The notes: generated by a model not told the origin, from the letters alone. A stretch of DNA of 33,900 nucleotides from a virus (IMGVR_UViG_3300031566_004201:1-33900); one strand, 5' to 3'; shown: positions 1 to 7,658, numbered from the stretch's first letter. A program made the numbers and translations.

Positions 1-162
1 TCGGGACTACCTGCTAATCTTGGGGCTATTCAATTACTTAAGGAATATATGTCAGCGGAAATAGGGGTAGATGATGGGGAGATTATTGCCTCAAGCAAAG
101 GTTTACATCTTTATGATTATATTTGGGAACTTGCCAAATTGAGGACATGTAGCAATGGATGA
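1..162 (+). CDS. thyA: Thymidylate synthase family protein, C-terminal end (partial)
   Basis: Only the last 53 residues are present; the gene enters from the left edge in frame 1 and stops at TGA 160-162. The visible part has the family's C-terminal pattern: LPANLGAIQLLKEYM, then a DGEII segment, then KGLHLYDY, where the His-x-Tyr contacts the nucleotide sugar in thymidylate synthases. The enzyme would methylate dUMP to dTMP in the cytoplasm. The fragment cannot separate a true thymidylate synthase from a phage dUMP or dCMP hydroxymethylase of the same fold, and that matters because of the sugar-gene block downstream. The last eight bases overlap the ATG of the HNH remnant at 155, so the normal C-terminus may have been altered by that insertion. 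Confidence 0.8.
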   Translation, partial: SGLPANLGAIQLLKEYMSAEIGVDDGEIIASSKGLHLYDYIWELAKLRTCSNG

Positions 163-294
163 AATTTGGAAAGATATACCAAAATTTGAAGGATATCAAG
201 TATCTAACTTAGGCAACATATAGGAGAAATGTTTAGTGTTTCTCGTGATGTTGTAAGTAAAATAAAACAAAGGAAGAATTGGGCATGGGTATGA
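155..294 (+). pseudogene. Degenerate HNH homing endonuclease (NUMOD4 start plus C-terminal helix-turn-helix)
   Basis: Two short pieces of one endonuclease type abut in different frames. Bases 155-223 encode a 22-residue peptide containing EIWKDIPKFEGYQVSNLG, the classic NUMOD4 opening of phage HNH endonucleases, ending at TAG. Bases 223-294, in another frame, encode a peptide containing SVSRDVVSKIKQRK followed by a Trp-rich end, the usual C-terminal helix-turn-helix (NUMOD1-like) of the same enzymes. The whole catalytic HNH centre is missing. I read this as the scar of a homing gene that sat behind the thymidylate synthase gene and was mostly deleted. It should encode no active nuclease. Confidence 0.7.
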
Positions 295-362
295 ATTATA
301 TTTTAAATACTAAAGTGGAAATTTCAGAAACAGAATTAAGGACCGGGAAGGTAATGCTGTAA
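285..362 (+). CDS. Possible 25-residue leader peptide
   Basis: ATG 285 follows an AGGAAG motif at 271-276, and the frame ends at a TAA whose last base is the first base of the next gene's ATG (362). That arrangement would allow translational coupling. The peptide has no recognisable domain. It overlaps the end of the HNH scar and could equally be deletion debris. In the frame of the 362 gene, about 16 open codons also lie directly upstream (314-361) without a start codon, so part of this stretch may once have belonged to that gene. Low confidence. Confidence 0.25.
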   Translation: MGMNYILNTKVEISETELRTGKVML

Positions 363-592
363 TGAATGAACGTTGGAATAAAGTAGTTGAATGTAAACAC
401 GATAATATTGATACAGACTATATTGATGGTGGTTTATGTGAGTCGCCGTATTGTACTTGGTCAGAATATCGTTGTTTAGATTGTGGTGCATATATATCGA
501 AATGTGGGTGTGGTTATAATAATGGTATAAGTAGTTGGCCACATACTAGATGGGATAAGATGATTAAAGAAAAACAAGAGGAGATTAAGTGA
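362..592 (+). CDS. Small Cys-rich zinc-finger-like phage protein
   Basis: A 76-residue protein with a central RCLDCGAYISKCGCGYN segment (CxxC followed by CxC), preceded by CKH and two further cysteines, then SSWPHTRW. The arrangement suggests one structural zinc site. Small proteins of this look are common among phage hypothetical genes, and no function is known to me. The start ATG 362 overlaps the previous stop and has GAAGG at 347-351. It sits just before the sliding clamp gene with one base between stop and next ATG, so it is probably in the same transcript. Confidence 0.65.
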   Translation: MNERWNKVVECKHDNIDTDYIDGGLCESPYCTWSEYRCLDCGAYISKCGCGYNNGISSWPHTRWDKMIKEKQEEIK

Positions 593-593
593 T

Positions 594-1757
594 ATGAATT
601 TTACAATACCTGTAGATGCATTTCAAAATGTAGTAAGAAAAATGAGTTATATACTTAAAGTAGCAACGGATGATGTTACAAGTATGATGATGATTGAAGC
701 GTTAGATGATGAGGTAAGGTTTTCTGGAAATAGTGGGTCTGTTGGTCTATTGATTACTAATAAAGACTGTGATGTTGCAGAAAAAGGTAAAGTGTTGTTA
801 CAGTTAAGAGATATTAGTGGTTATATCGCAAAGTTTGTTCCAATAAATAATGGTGTTGGTACAGAAAAATTTAATATTTTATCTAAAGATATATTAGATG
901 AAAAAAGTGAACAAGTAGTTAATACGGAATGGGTTATAAAGTCTAAGACCAGTTTTAAGTCAGGTAAACCTGCTTATAAAACTTTAAAATTTAAAAGTTA
1001 TGACACTAATTCGTTGCCACCTATTAAAGAATTTGAAGATGCCGAGTTAATCATCAATAGTGATATTATACTCGAAGGTTTGAATAAGATTTTACATTGT
1101 GTTGATCCAAATGAAATTAGAGAAGCGGTAGCTGGTATGTATTTATCTATCGATGACAATAAGATTGTGTTTACTGGAACAAATGGCATAAAACTTGCTG
1201 AGGCTAAGTTGGACGTTGTTGCTGATATAAAACAATCAGCACATGTGTTGAAGTATTCAATGGCTTTGGCTATGAAGATGGCATTAGATCATAATTCGCA
1301 GGTTTTTATTAAGTTTGAAGATCGTCATATGTACGTTAAGTGTAATGATGTGTATTTAAGTGGTGGTCTAGTGTTAAACGAACCGTACCCTAATTACATT
1401 GAGGCATTACAGTCATATGAAAAAACACTTTCTATACCTAGATTTGATTTAGTAGATAGTATATCTGCAGCAATAAGTGTACTAGACGCGGAAGACAACC
1501 ATAGGTTGACTATGAATTTTAGTGGTAATACACTTACTTTAAAAAATAGTAGGATAGAGGTAGTACATGAATTTGATGATGAGTTCGAACATGAATTAAA
1601 CATCGATCTGAATGGTACGTTTTTATTACAAATTGTGTCTGATTTTATAGGAGAGTACATAGAGATTTGTTTTACAGATAACGTTGGTTCTATTAGCTTT
1701 AGAGCTAAAGATAATCCTGATTATGCATCTTTATTAATGTTATTGAGGTTAAGATAA
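594..1757 (+). CDS. dnaN: DNA polymerase sliding clamp (DnaN/beta type)
   Basis: This 387-residue protein has the length and layout of the bacterial beta clamp, a three-domain ring subunit that encircles DNA and holds polymerase and other factors. Visible marks include GMYLSIDDNKIVFTGTNGIK in the middle domain (the position of the usual ATDGHRL segment), EPYPNYIEAL in the linker to domain 3, and a C-terminus ending LLMLLRLR, like the YLIMPMRL end that lines the partner-binding pocket. An acidic segment around residues 100-115 is longer than usual. It heads the replication module and is followed by a gene with a clamp-binding motif and by recA. A clamp loader lies at 25603, so the phage appears to bring its own clamp system. 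Confidence 0.9.
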   Translation: MNFTIPVDAFQNVVRKMSYILKVATDDVTSMMMIEALDDEVRFSGNSGSVGLLITNKDCDVAEKGKVLLQLRDISGYIAKFVPINNGVGTEKFNILSKDILDEKSEQVVNTEWVIKSKTSFKSGKPAYKTLKFKSYDTNSLPPIKEFEDAELIINSDIILEGLNKILHCVDPNEIREAVAGMYLSIDDNKIVFTGTNGIKLAEAKLDVVADIKQSAHVLKYSMALAMKMALDHNSQVFIKFEDRHMYVKCNDVYLSGGLVLNEPYPNYIEALQSYEKTLSIPRFDLVDSISAAISVLDAEDNHRLTMNFSGNTLTLKNSRIEVVHEFDDEFEHELNIDLNGTFLLQIVSDFIGEYIEICFTDNVGSISFRAKDNPDYASLLMLLRLR

Positions 1758-1759
1758 TA

Positions 1760-2323
1760 GTGACAAAGCAGTTAGACATGTTTTCTAATAATAAATCAAT
1801 AGAAAAAGCACGTATAGATGCGGCTAAAGAAATATTAATAAAAGTTGGTTATAGGATAATAGATCCTTTAATAGTTAATAAAGATATAACTAATGCCAAG
1901 CAGTTACGTGACTATTTTTATATGAAGTTAGATTCTAAATATCCACATCGACTGAGAGTACGTTTACCTAATATAAAGTTTGATATGCAACTTATTAGTA
2001 GATTCATTGAATCACAGATGGATGGTACTAATAAGTTTACTGCTATACAACAATGTGTAGATATAATTAATATGTTATTTGATAATGAGTCTGATTTTAA
2101 TTTTAAATATCCTATAACTGATATAGGTATACTAGGTCAGGGTAAATTATCTTGGATAACATCTAAAGCAGTAGAACTATTAAACAAATGTAGGTGTGAA
2201 TTGTTGGAAAATGAAATTTATAAAAAGGCTGATTTACTAGAAAATGAATGTGAAGTAAATGCCGATGATGTATCAAATAATTTAGATAATCTATTACTAA
2301 AGATGGGGGATAATAATGGCTAA
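1760..2323 (+). CDS. Unknown protein with N-terminal beta-clamp-binding motif
   Basis: I do not recognise the family. It is 187 residues with a GTG start at 1760, two bases after the clamp stop, using TTGAGG at 1743-1748 inside the clamp gene as ribosome site. Residues 4-8 read QLDMF, fitting the bacterial clamp-binding pentapeptide (QL[SD]LF; E. coli DnaE carries QADMF). The motif at an extreme N-terminus, in the gene directly behind the clamp gene, suggests a factor tethered to the clamp. The rest looks mostly helical and basic in the middle (HRLRVRLP), with an acidic C-terminus. It overlaps recA by eight bases. A replication or recombination accessory role is inference only. Confidence 0.6.
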   Translation: MTKQLDMFSNNKSIEKARIDAAKEILIKVGYRIIDPLIVNKDITNAKQLRDYFYMKLDSKYPHRLRVRLPNIKFDMQLISRFIESQMDGTNKFTAIQQCVDIINMLFDNESDFNFKYPITDIGILGQGKLSWITSKAVELLNKCRCELLENEIYKKADLLENECEVNADDVSNNLDNLLLKMGDNNG

Positions 2324-3347
2324 AAAGAAAGAAAAGGTTGAACCAGCTGAACATAGTATATTGACAATTGCTGAAAAAGCTATAGAGAAAAAATACGGTA
2401 AAGGTGTGATTAGTGTTTTAGGTGAGCATGCTGATTTGGTTATCGATTCTATATCTAGTGGTTGCTTATCGTTTGATGCTGCTACAGGTATAGGTGGTTT
2501 TGCTCGTGGTCGTTTGTATGAGATTTTTGGTCCTAATAGTAGTGGTAAATCTACATTAGCACTTAGTACCATTATGCAAGCCTTACTTAGAAATCTTATG
2601 GTTGTATATATAGATGCTGAACACGCACTTGATCCTAAGTTAGTTAGGCGTATGGGTGAACAAGTTGGTGTAGATGCTGATCAAATTAAAATGGTTCAAG
2701 CTTATAATGGCGATGATAATTTACAGATAGCAGAAGAACTTATGAAAACTGGTGAGGTTGATGTGGTGGTAATCGACAGTGTGTCTGCTCTATTACCAAA
2801 AGGTATGGCTGATGGTGAGATTGGTGATAATTATATAGGTTTGTTAGCTCGTTTGATGAGTAAAGCTTGTAGTAAATTAACACCTATTGCTAATAGAACT
2901 AACACTTTATTAATATTTATTAATCAAATTAGGCATGATATAGGTAAATGGGGTGACAGTAGAACGCCGACTGGTGGTCAGGCTCTTGCTTTTTATGCTA
3001 CTGGTAGAATTAAAGTAGAAGGCGGTGAAAGTAAAGCGTCCAGAATTATAGATGATGAAGGGGTGGTTATTGGACATGAAAGTAGTTTTGCTGTTATAAA
3101 AAATAAATTGGCAGCTCCACACGGTACTGCTAAAATAGACCTTATATATGGTAAAGGATATAATTTTGTCTCTGAAGTAGTTAATTTATCTATTGATCTT
3201 GGATTTATAGATCAAAGTGGCGCATGGTTTGAATTTGAAGGTAATAGAGTGCAAGGTAAAAGAAATGTTATTGATTTTTTTGCTAATGATGAAAAGATAT
3301 ATAATATGTTTAGAGATAAAGTAAAGTCATCTTTAGGGTTGATATAA
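2316..3347 (+). CDS. recA: RecA recombinase
   Basis: A 343-residue RecA-type ATPase that would form filaments on single-stranded DNA and drive strand exchange. Walker A is GPNSSGKST (72-80), the catalytic Glu lies in YIDAEHALDP (E102 region), and Walker B is VVVIDSVSAL (150-159). The L2 loop with its flanks is NQIRHDIGKWGDSRTPTGGQ, followed by ALAFYATGRIKV. The C-terminal domain is present, making it nearly full bacterial length (about 350). It overlaps the end of the clamp-linked gene. Its reading frame is intact, with no intron or intein, although an EDxHD-type nuclease of a kind known from a phage recA intron lies four bases downstream. Confidence 0.95.
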   Translation: MAKKKEKVEPAEHSILTIAEKAIEKKYGKGVISVLGEHADLVIDSISSGCLSFDAATGIGGFARGRLYEIFGPNSSGKSTLALSTIMQALLRNLMVVYIDAEHALDPKLVRRMGEQVGVDADQIKMVQAYNGDDNLQIAEELMKTGEVDVVVIDSVSALLPKGMADGEIGDNYIGLLARLMSKACSKLTPIANRTNTLLIFINQIRHDIGKWGDSRTPTGGQALAFYATGRIKVEGGESKASRIIDDEGVVIGHESSFAVIKNKLAAPHGTAKIDLIYGKGYNFVSEVVNLSIDLGFIDQSGAWFEFEGNRVQGKRNVIDFFANDEKIYNMFRDKVKSSLGLI

Positions 3348-3351
3348 TATT

Positions 3352-3690
3352 ATGAGTGTACAATCAGAACATATATATGAATTACTTTACAATATTTTTC
3401 CACATAATAAAGTAGTCAAAGAACATTATGTTAATTTTAAAGGTCAGCAGTTATTTTTTGATATTTATATAAAGGACTATAGTTTATTATTTGAGATTCA
3501 AGGTAGACAGCATTCAGAATATGTTAAGCATTTTCATGTAGATAAGCAAGGATTTTTAGATTCCAAAAAGCGTGATAATCTTAAGATACAATATTGTCAG
3601 GAAAAAGATATATGTTTAGTAATAATTAATTATGATGAAGCACTTACCTCTAACGAATTAATTGATAAAATAAATAAATGTATTAAGTAA
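3352..3690 (+). CDS. Vsr/EDxHD-type small nuclease, homing-endonuclease-like
   Basis: A 112-residue protein with the PD-(D/E)xK/Vsr-like core found in phage EDxHD endonucleases: Glu near the N-terminus (E6 or E10), D37 in FFDIYI, Q50 in FEIQG, H54 in RQH and D70 or D75 in DSKKRDNLK. I-Bth0305I, described from a recA intron of a Bacillus phage, is the best-known member. Here it is free-standing, only the nuclease domain is present, and recA is uninterrupted. It could be a homing remnant or a nuclease adopted for recombination. It has a weak ribosome site (AGGGTT upstream), so translation may depend on recA. Confidence 0.65.
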   Translation: MSVQSEHIYELLYNIFPHNKVVKEHYVNFKGQQLFFDIYIKDYSLLFEIQGRQHSEYVKHFHVDKQGFLDSKKRDNLKIQYCQEKDICLVIINYDEALTSNELIDKINKCIK

Positions 3691-3706
3691 ATGGGGAGAT
3701 GTTATA

Positions 3707-3961
3707 GTGGATATATTGATAAAAGATATGAAAGATGATATACTTGATAAAGACTGTATAGATTTTATTCCTTTAGATGATGGTACTATTATTGGTGATA
3801 AGAAATATTGTAATAGATCTTTTCAATGTAAACAAATAGGATTTTATTCTGAATATTGTAAATTTTTTGATAATAAAGGTAACGTAGTGGTGCAAGATTA
3901 TTTATGTACTGGTAAAATAGTTAAACCAGAAGAAGTTTTGAAAGATGAGGAAGCATCATAA
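3707..3961 (+). CDS. Unknown 84-residue acidic protein
   Basis: Not recognised. The start is GTG 3707, supported by GGGGAG at 3692-3697; the nearby ATG runs into a stop after one codon. The protein is acidic at both ends, with three cysteines spread through the middle (near residues 35, 41 and 51) and one in the C-terminal third. The C-terminus EEVLKDEEAS is strongly charged. It lies between the EDxHD nuclease and the UvsY-like gene, and its last stop base is the first base of the next ATG (TAATG), so it is probably co-translated. Confidence 0.6.
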   Translation: MDILIKDMKDDILDKDCIDFIPLDDGTIIGDKKYCNRSFQCKQIGFYSEYCKFFDNKGNVVVQDYLCTGKIVKPEEVLKDEEAS

Positions 3962-4431
3962 TGGATACAAAAAACTATTTAGATAAGAGATCAAATATAC
4001 TTATGTTGGAAAAAATGCCAAAAAATTCATATATTATGGAAGAGATTTTTTCGTTTGATGTTAGAAACTTAGAGAGTACATCATCGATAACCATTAGTCA
4101 GTATGTTATAGGTTTGTCTCAGTTTTTAATATACTTTGGTTCACAAGTAAATAAGACTAAGGTTTCGCTTATGCAGAAGCGTAATATGATAGACAGTTAT
4201 ATAAGTAGATCGGATATAAAAGCCAAAACTAAGGCTGAGAAACGTCGTAAAGTTATAGATGCTCACCAAGAATTGTCACAGATAGAGCTGGGAATAGAGA
4301 CTGATGAACAAGAATTAACGTTAGTTGAAAATAAAGAAAAATACTTTTTGGAACTTATTAATAGTTTTAAAAGAGAACTTACAAGACGTGAAAACGAACT
4401 TAAGTTGGTTAGAAACGAAAGGAGAGTTTAG
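3961..4431 (+). CDS. Helical protein, possible UvsY-like recombination mediator
   Basis: A 156-residue, almost wholly helical and highly charged protein. It has a long central segment resembling a coiled coil (about 70-150) and a C-terminal helix ending in RELTRRENELKLVRNERR. The layout resembles T4 UvsY, a 137-residue helical protein that loads the UvsX/RecA recombinase on SSB-coated DNA: an N-terminal helix with Tyr, a basic linker, then a long helix with Tyr-Phe-x2-Leu and a basic tail. Its position between recA and the replicative helicase supports a recombination or helicase-loading role. The similarity is by eye and weak, so the name is tentative. The helicase GTG follows immediately after its TAG stop. 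Confidence 0.45.
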   Translation: MDTKNYLDKRSNILMLEKMPKNSYIMEEIFSFDVRNLESTSSITISQYVIGLSQFLIYFGSQVNKTKVSLMQKRNMIDSYISRSDIKAKTKAEKRRKVIDAHQELSQIELGIETDEQELTLVENKEKYFLELINSFKRELTRRENELKLVRNERRV

Positions 4432-5889
4432 GTGGGAGAAAGATCAAAAGAATTATTTTGCCGTCCTGTATACGAAAGAGCATTATTGTCTTATTGTTTT
4501 AGATCAGTCGACAATTACTATTCAATCTCTTCTATGGTATCTAGCGAAGATTTTTTAAGACCTGAACATAAATTAATATATGTTATGTTAGGTACTTTAG
4601 TTAAGAAAGGTGTGTCACTGTTTGATGGTCCGTTAATTATAAATGAAGCAAAAGACAATGATATATTAGTACAGATAGGTGGGTATGAATATGTTAATGC
4701 TATTATTGATATGGACGTAAGCGATGATAACCTACCATATTATATTGAAAAAGCATTAGACGCCAGTACTAAATATAAAATACATGGTTGTTTGAATAAA
4801 CACAGTAACTCATTAGAGACTAATGCTCAGGAAGAGGACATAAAATCGTCCGATATAATGGATAGAGCTGGTGCGGATTTAATGGATTTGTCAATGAAGT
4901 CTAAATTTGTCAAAGAACCTAAAAATCTTGCTGATGGATTGGATGAATACATTGAGGAACGAAGAAAAAATTCAATAGAATATTGTGGTATTAGTAGTGG
5001 TTTTCCTATATTAGATAAACGTATTGATGGGTTAGTACCAGGTACGTTGACTGTTGTATGCGCAAGACCTAAAGAAGGTAAAAGTACATTCTTGTCATGT
5101 ATTAGTTCATATGTTGCGTATAGTTTACGTAAACCAGTGTTGTATGTGGATACCGAAATGTCATTTGAAGAATGGCGAGCTAGAATAATTTCAATGCTAT
5201 CTGGTGTAGAGGAGCGTAGAATAAAACATGGTGGATATTCTGATGATGAGTATAGTAGAATATGTAAGGCTTCATTGTTAATAAAAGGTAGTAAATTATT
5301 TCATGAATATATGCCTGGTTATAATGTTGATAAATTAATATCGGTGTATAAAAAATATAAGTATAAAGAAGATATAGGACTAGCGGTGTTTGATTATATT
5401 AAAGCACCACAAGGAGCGTCTAACGATAAGAAGGAATACCAAATAATAGGTGATGTTACTACAGCACTAAAGGATTTAGCTGGTGAGTTACAAATCCCAG
5501 TGCTGGCTGCTAATCAAGTTAATAGACAGGATGATATCGCTGATAGTGATAGAGTACTTAGATATGCAGATGTTATATCTTTTTTTAGACGTAGGACACC
5601 AGCAGAGTTAGATGACATCCAAGATAAGTTTAATCCGTTTCATAACGATTATGGTACGTATAAATTATGGATTAAAGAAAGTCGTAGAGGTGGTCATACT
5701 CCACCAGAAGGTATATGTTTTTCATTCAAGAAAAAACTTTTAACTGTTTATGAATCTAAACGTCAGCTTATAGATTATGATAGTTCAGAATATAATGATA
5801 AAGAAGGAGTAATAGATAGTGGTGGGAATGGAGCTACAAAAACAGAATACGAACAATCGTACAAAAACAACGATATCTCAAGCTTCTAG
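4432..5889 (+). CDS. dnaB: Replicative DNA helicase, DnaB type
   Basis: A 485-residue hexameric helicase. The N-terminal DnaB domain (about 8-115) has RPVYERALLSYCF and a VNAIID segment. The RecA-like C-terminal domain starts near 185 with GFPILDKRIDGLVPGTLTVV. Walker A is ARPKEGKST (211-219), followed by YVDTEMS with the catalytic Glu and FDYIKAP as Walker B. Further downstream are ANQVNRQ and KESRRGG, the arginine-finger region. The start is GTG directly after the previous stop. The C-terminal tail is low-complexity and polar, ending NNDISSF, and the primase gene begins inside it in another frame. It would unwind the fork and work with the primase. Confidence 0.92.
   Translation: MGERSKELFCRPVYERALLSYCFRSVDNYYSISSMVSSEDFLRPEHKLIYVMLGTLVKKGVSLFDGPLIINEAKDNDILVQIGGYEYVNAIIDMDVSDDNLPYYIEKALDASTKYKIHGCLNKHSNSLETNAQEEDIKSSDIMDRAGADLMDLSMKSKFVKEPKNLADGLDEYIEERRKNSIEYCGISSGFPILDKRIDGLVPGTLTVVCARPKEGKSTFLSCISSYVAYSLRKPVLYVDTEMSFEEWRARIISMLSGVEERRIKHGGYSDDEYSRICKASLLIKGSKLFHEYMPGYNVDKLISVYKKYKYKEDIGLAVFDYIKAPQGASNDKKEYQIIGDVTTALKDLAGELQIPVLAANQVNRQDDIADSDRVLRYADVISFFRRRTPAELDDIQDKFNPFHNDYGTYKLWIKESRRGGHTPPEGICFSFKKKLLTVYESKRQLIDYDSSEYNDKEGVIDSGGNGATKTEYEQSYKNNDISSF
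5802..5809 (+). promoter_or_regulatory. Ribosome-binding site deciding the primase GTG start
   Basis: AGAAGGAG inside the end of the helicase gene, nine bases before GTG 5819 and eighteen before ATG 5828. The spacing favours the GTG, which sets the 71-base overlap between helicase and primase. Confidence 0.6.
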
Positions 5890-6898
5890 AGATGAATTCT
5901 CATATAGATTAGATAGACTACGTGAATCTATAGATGCTGAGCAGTTGTTGGGTTTGTTAGGGTTTAAGATAACCAGTATTACATCTAAAGATGTAAGAGC
6001 ACCATGTATTATTCATGGTGGTGATAATAAAACCGCATTTAGAATGAACAAAGAAACTAAAAGATGGGCTTGCTTTTCACATCATTGTCATGAAGATATT
6101 GGGTTTGGTGTTATAGATTTGGTTAAGCATAGACTTAATATGACTTTTATGGAAGCCGTAAATTATTTGGAAAGTATAACAGGGATAAATATACACGATG
6201 AGTATAGTTATATAGAGTATAAAAGGCAGAAAGATAGGCGTGAAGTAATACAACAATCTGACAATAAAAAGATACCACCAGCACTTACCGATGAGATATA
6301 CTTAAAAAGTTTTAAAAAGTTTAGATCTGAATATTTTGAAGAAGAAATAAATGGTGGGTTTAGTAAGGAAATACTTGATGAATTCGAAATTGGTGGTGGT
6401 TATGTAGACAAATTTGGTTTTCAAAGAGATGTTATTCCAATAAGGGATAAAGATAGTAGACTGATGGCTTATAGTTGTAGAGATATTACAGGTAAAGCCG
6501 ATTACGATTATAAGTATTTACTAACAGAAGGGTTTGATAAAGATAAGGTGCTGTATAATTTATTTAGAGCAAAAAAATATATGGGTAACTCTAAAACACT
6601 TATCGTTGTAGAAGGATTTAAATCAGTTTGGAATTTATATAAAGCTGGTTATAAAAATGTAGTTGCGTGTATGGGTAGTACTATTACTGTAGGACAACAA
6701 CATTTGTTATATAGTACAGCGTTTAATGTTATGGTTTTATTTGATGGTGATAAGGCTGGTGTTAATGGTACTCTGAGAGCGTTATCTGATATGAAAAGTA
6801 AGATAAATATTGTGCCCTTGTTTTTACCATACACTGATCATGATCCAGGGGATCTTAATAGCAAAGAACTACAATCAATTATTGGTATTATAAATTAA
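5819..6898 (+). CDS. dnaG: DnaG-type primase (zinc-binding plus TOPRIM, short form)
   Basis: A 359-residue RNA primase. The CHC2 zinc site is C63-x2-H66 followed by CFSHHC (C85, C90), and then GFGVIDLVKHRLNMTFMEAV as in DnaG. The TOPRIM fold has E265 in LIVVEGFKSV and D309/D311 in VLFDGDKAG. It lacks the C-terminal helicase-binding domain of bacterial DnaG, as phage primases often do. The start GTG 5819 has AGAAGGAG at 5802-5809 with a good spacing and lies 71 bases inside the helicase gene. ATG 5828 is an alternative but too far from the ribosome site. Placement behind the helicase fits a two-protein primosome. Confidence 0.88.
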   Translation: MVGMELQKQNTNNRTKTTISQASRDEFSYRLDRLRESIDAEQLLGLLGFKITSITSKDVRAPCIIHGGDNKTAFRMNKETKRWACFSHHCHEDIGFGVIDLVKHRLNMTFMEAVNYLESITGINIHDEYSYIEYKRQKDRREVIQQSDNKKIPPALTDEIYLKSFKKFRSEYFEEEINGGFSKEILDEFEIGGGYVDKFGFQRDVIPIRDKDSRLMAYSCRDITGKADYDYKYLLTEGFDKDKVLYNLFRAKKYMGNSKTLIVVEGFKSVWNLYKAGYKNVVACMGSTITVGQQHLLYSTAFNVMVLFDGDKAGVNGTLRALSDMKSKINIVPLFLPYTDHDPGDLNSKELQSIIGIIN

Positions 6899-6910
6899 AA
6901 GGAGATAATT

Positions 6911-7282
6911 ATGGACACAGAAGAGGGCACAGAGTTTAAGAAAGTCATTGGTACACCGACTATGATGTTGTTACCAGCACGAAATTATGCTTTTAAAGTT
7001 TTTGAGCACGATTACACCATAACTTTACCACGTAGAGGTAAGTATGCTGATTTTGACAACGTTATGTTCTCCGAAAATGATGGAGAATTTAATATAATGG
7101 ATTATGTTGATGACGAAAATGGTAATGTATTATTTATGCCTTCATTATCAAAGGCATTGTTTGCTACCGCTCAATATCCAAAGTTAGAGGATGACCAAGC
7201 TTTCATTCCAATAGCTATAGTTATACGTGAGGACGATATAGAAATTGTTGGCAACATAATACAGATGATTAAGGAGAACTAA
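6911..7282 (+). CDS. Unknown 123-residue protein in replication module
   Basis: Not recognised. It is acidic, with alternating strand-like segments (YAFKVFEHDYTITLPRRGKY, then FIPIAIVIREDDIEIVGNII), suggesting a small beta-rich soluble protein, and has no cysteine. AAGGAG at 6898-6903 precedes ATG 6911. It sits between primase and a zinc-ribbon protein with one base to the next start, so it is probably expressed with the replication genes. Confidence 0.65.
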   Translation: MDTEEGTEFKKVIGTPTMMLLPARNYAFKVFEHDYTITLPRRGKYADFDNVMFSENDGEFNIMDYVDDENGNVLFMPSLSKALFATAQYPKLEDDQAFIPIAIVIREDDIEIVGNIIQMIKEN

Positions 7283-7283
7283 T

Positions 7284-7658
7284 ATGGATGATAGAAGTAG
7301 TTTAAGATGTCAAGGATGCGATAGTTTTGGTATCGTAATGTATACCGATGAGATACCATGTGTATGCGGAGAAATGGTTCATGTGAATTATGTATCATGT
7401 AGTTGTGGTTTTTCTTGGAGAGAGGCTAATGGTTTATACATTGATGGTGGTAAATTTAGTCAAGAAGAGGTATTAGAATTATTAAGTGAGCTAGAAAATG
7501 TCTTTGAATCAGAAGGCGCTATTAGTAATGATACACCTATGGGAGAGTTAATACATAAATGTATTAGGTGTGGTGCTGTAGCTGCGCAAGTAAAAACTGG
7601 TGTGTACGAATGTACTTCATGTGATTTTTCGTGGGAAGTTGATAAATTTAATGAGTAA
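7284..7658 (+). CDS. Tandem zinc-ribbon protein
   Basis: 124 residues with two Cys-rich ribbons separated by an acidic helix (about 53-75). The first has C9-x2-C12, a CVCG and a CSCGFSW; the second has CIRCG and CTSCDFSW. Both halves end in the same Phe-Ser-Trp, which suggests an internal duplication. Each half could bind zinc (the first possibly with an extra pair of cysteines). Such ribbons bind nucleic acid or proteins, as in transcription factor S and RNA polymerase subunits, but no family match is clear. The stop overlaps the start of the RuvC-like gene by eight bases. Confidence 0.65.
   Translation: MDDRSSLRCQGCDSFGIVMYTDEIPCVCGEMVHVNYVSCSCGFSWREANGLYIDGGKFSQEEVLELLSELENVFESEGAISNDTPMGELIHKCIRCGAVAAQVKTGVYECTSCDFSWEVDKFNE

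Noticed and set aside
336-542. Reverse-strand reading frames, here and at 998, 1394, 2163, 2297, 2910, 6649, 7460, 12670, 14982, 18799, 24655, 26208, 27230, 31428, 32812, 32960 and 33602
   Set aside because: All lie opposite well-supported + strand genes, lack ribosome sites and recognisable motifs, and have the Ile/Tyr/His-rich composition expected from AT-rich antisense.
4325-4558. Overlapping + strand frame across the UvsY-like/helicase junction; similar frames at 16325-16576, 27799-28008 and 30053-30274
   Set aside because: They lie within strong genes in another frame, without conserved motifs.
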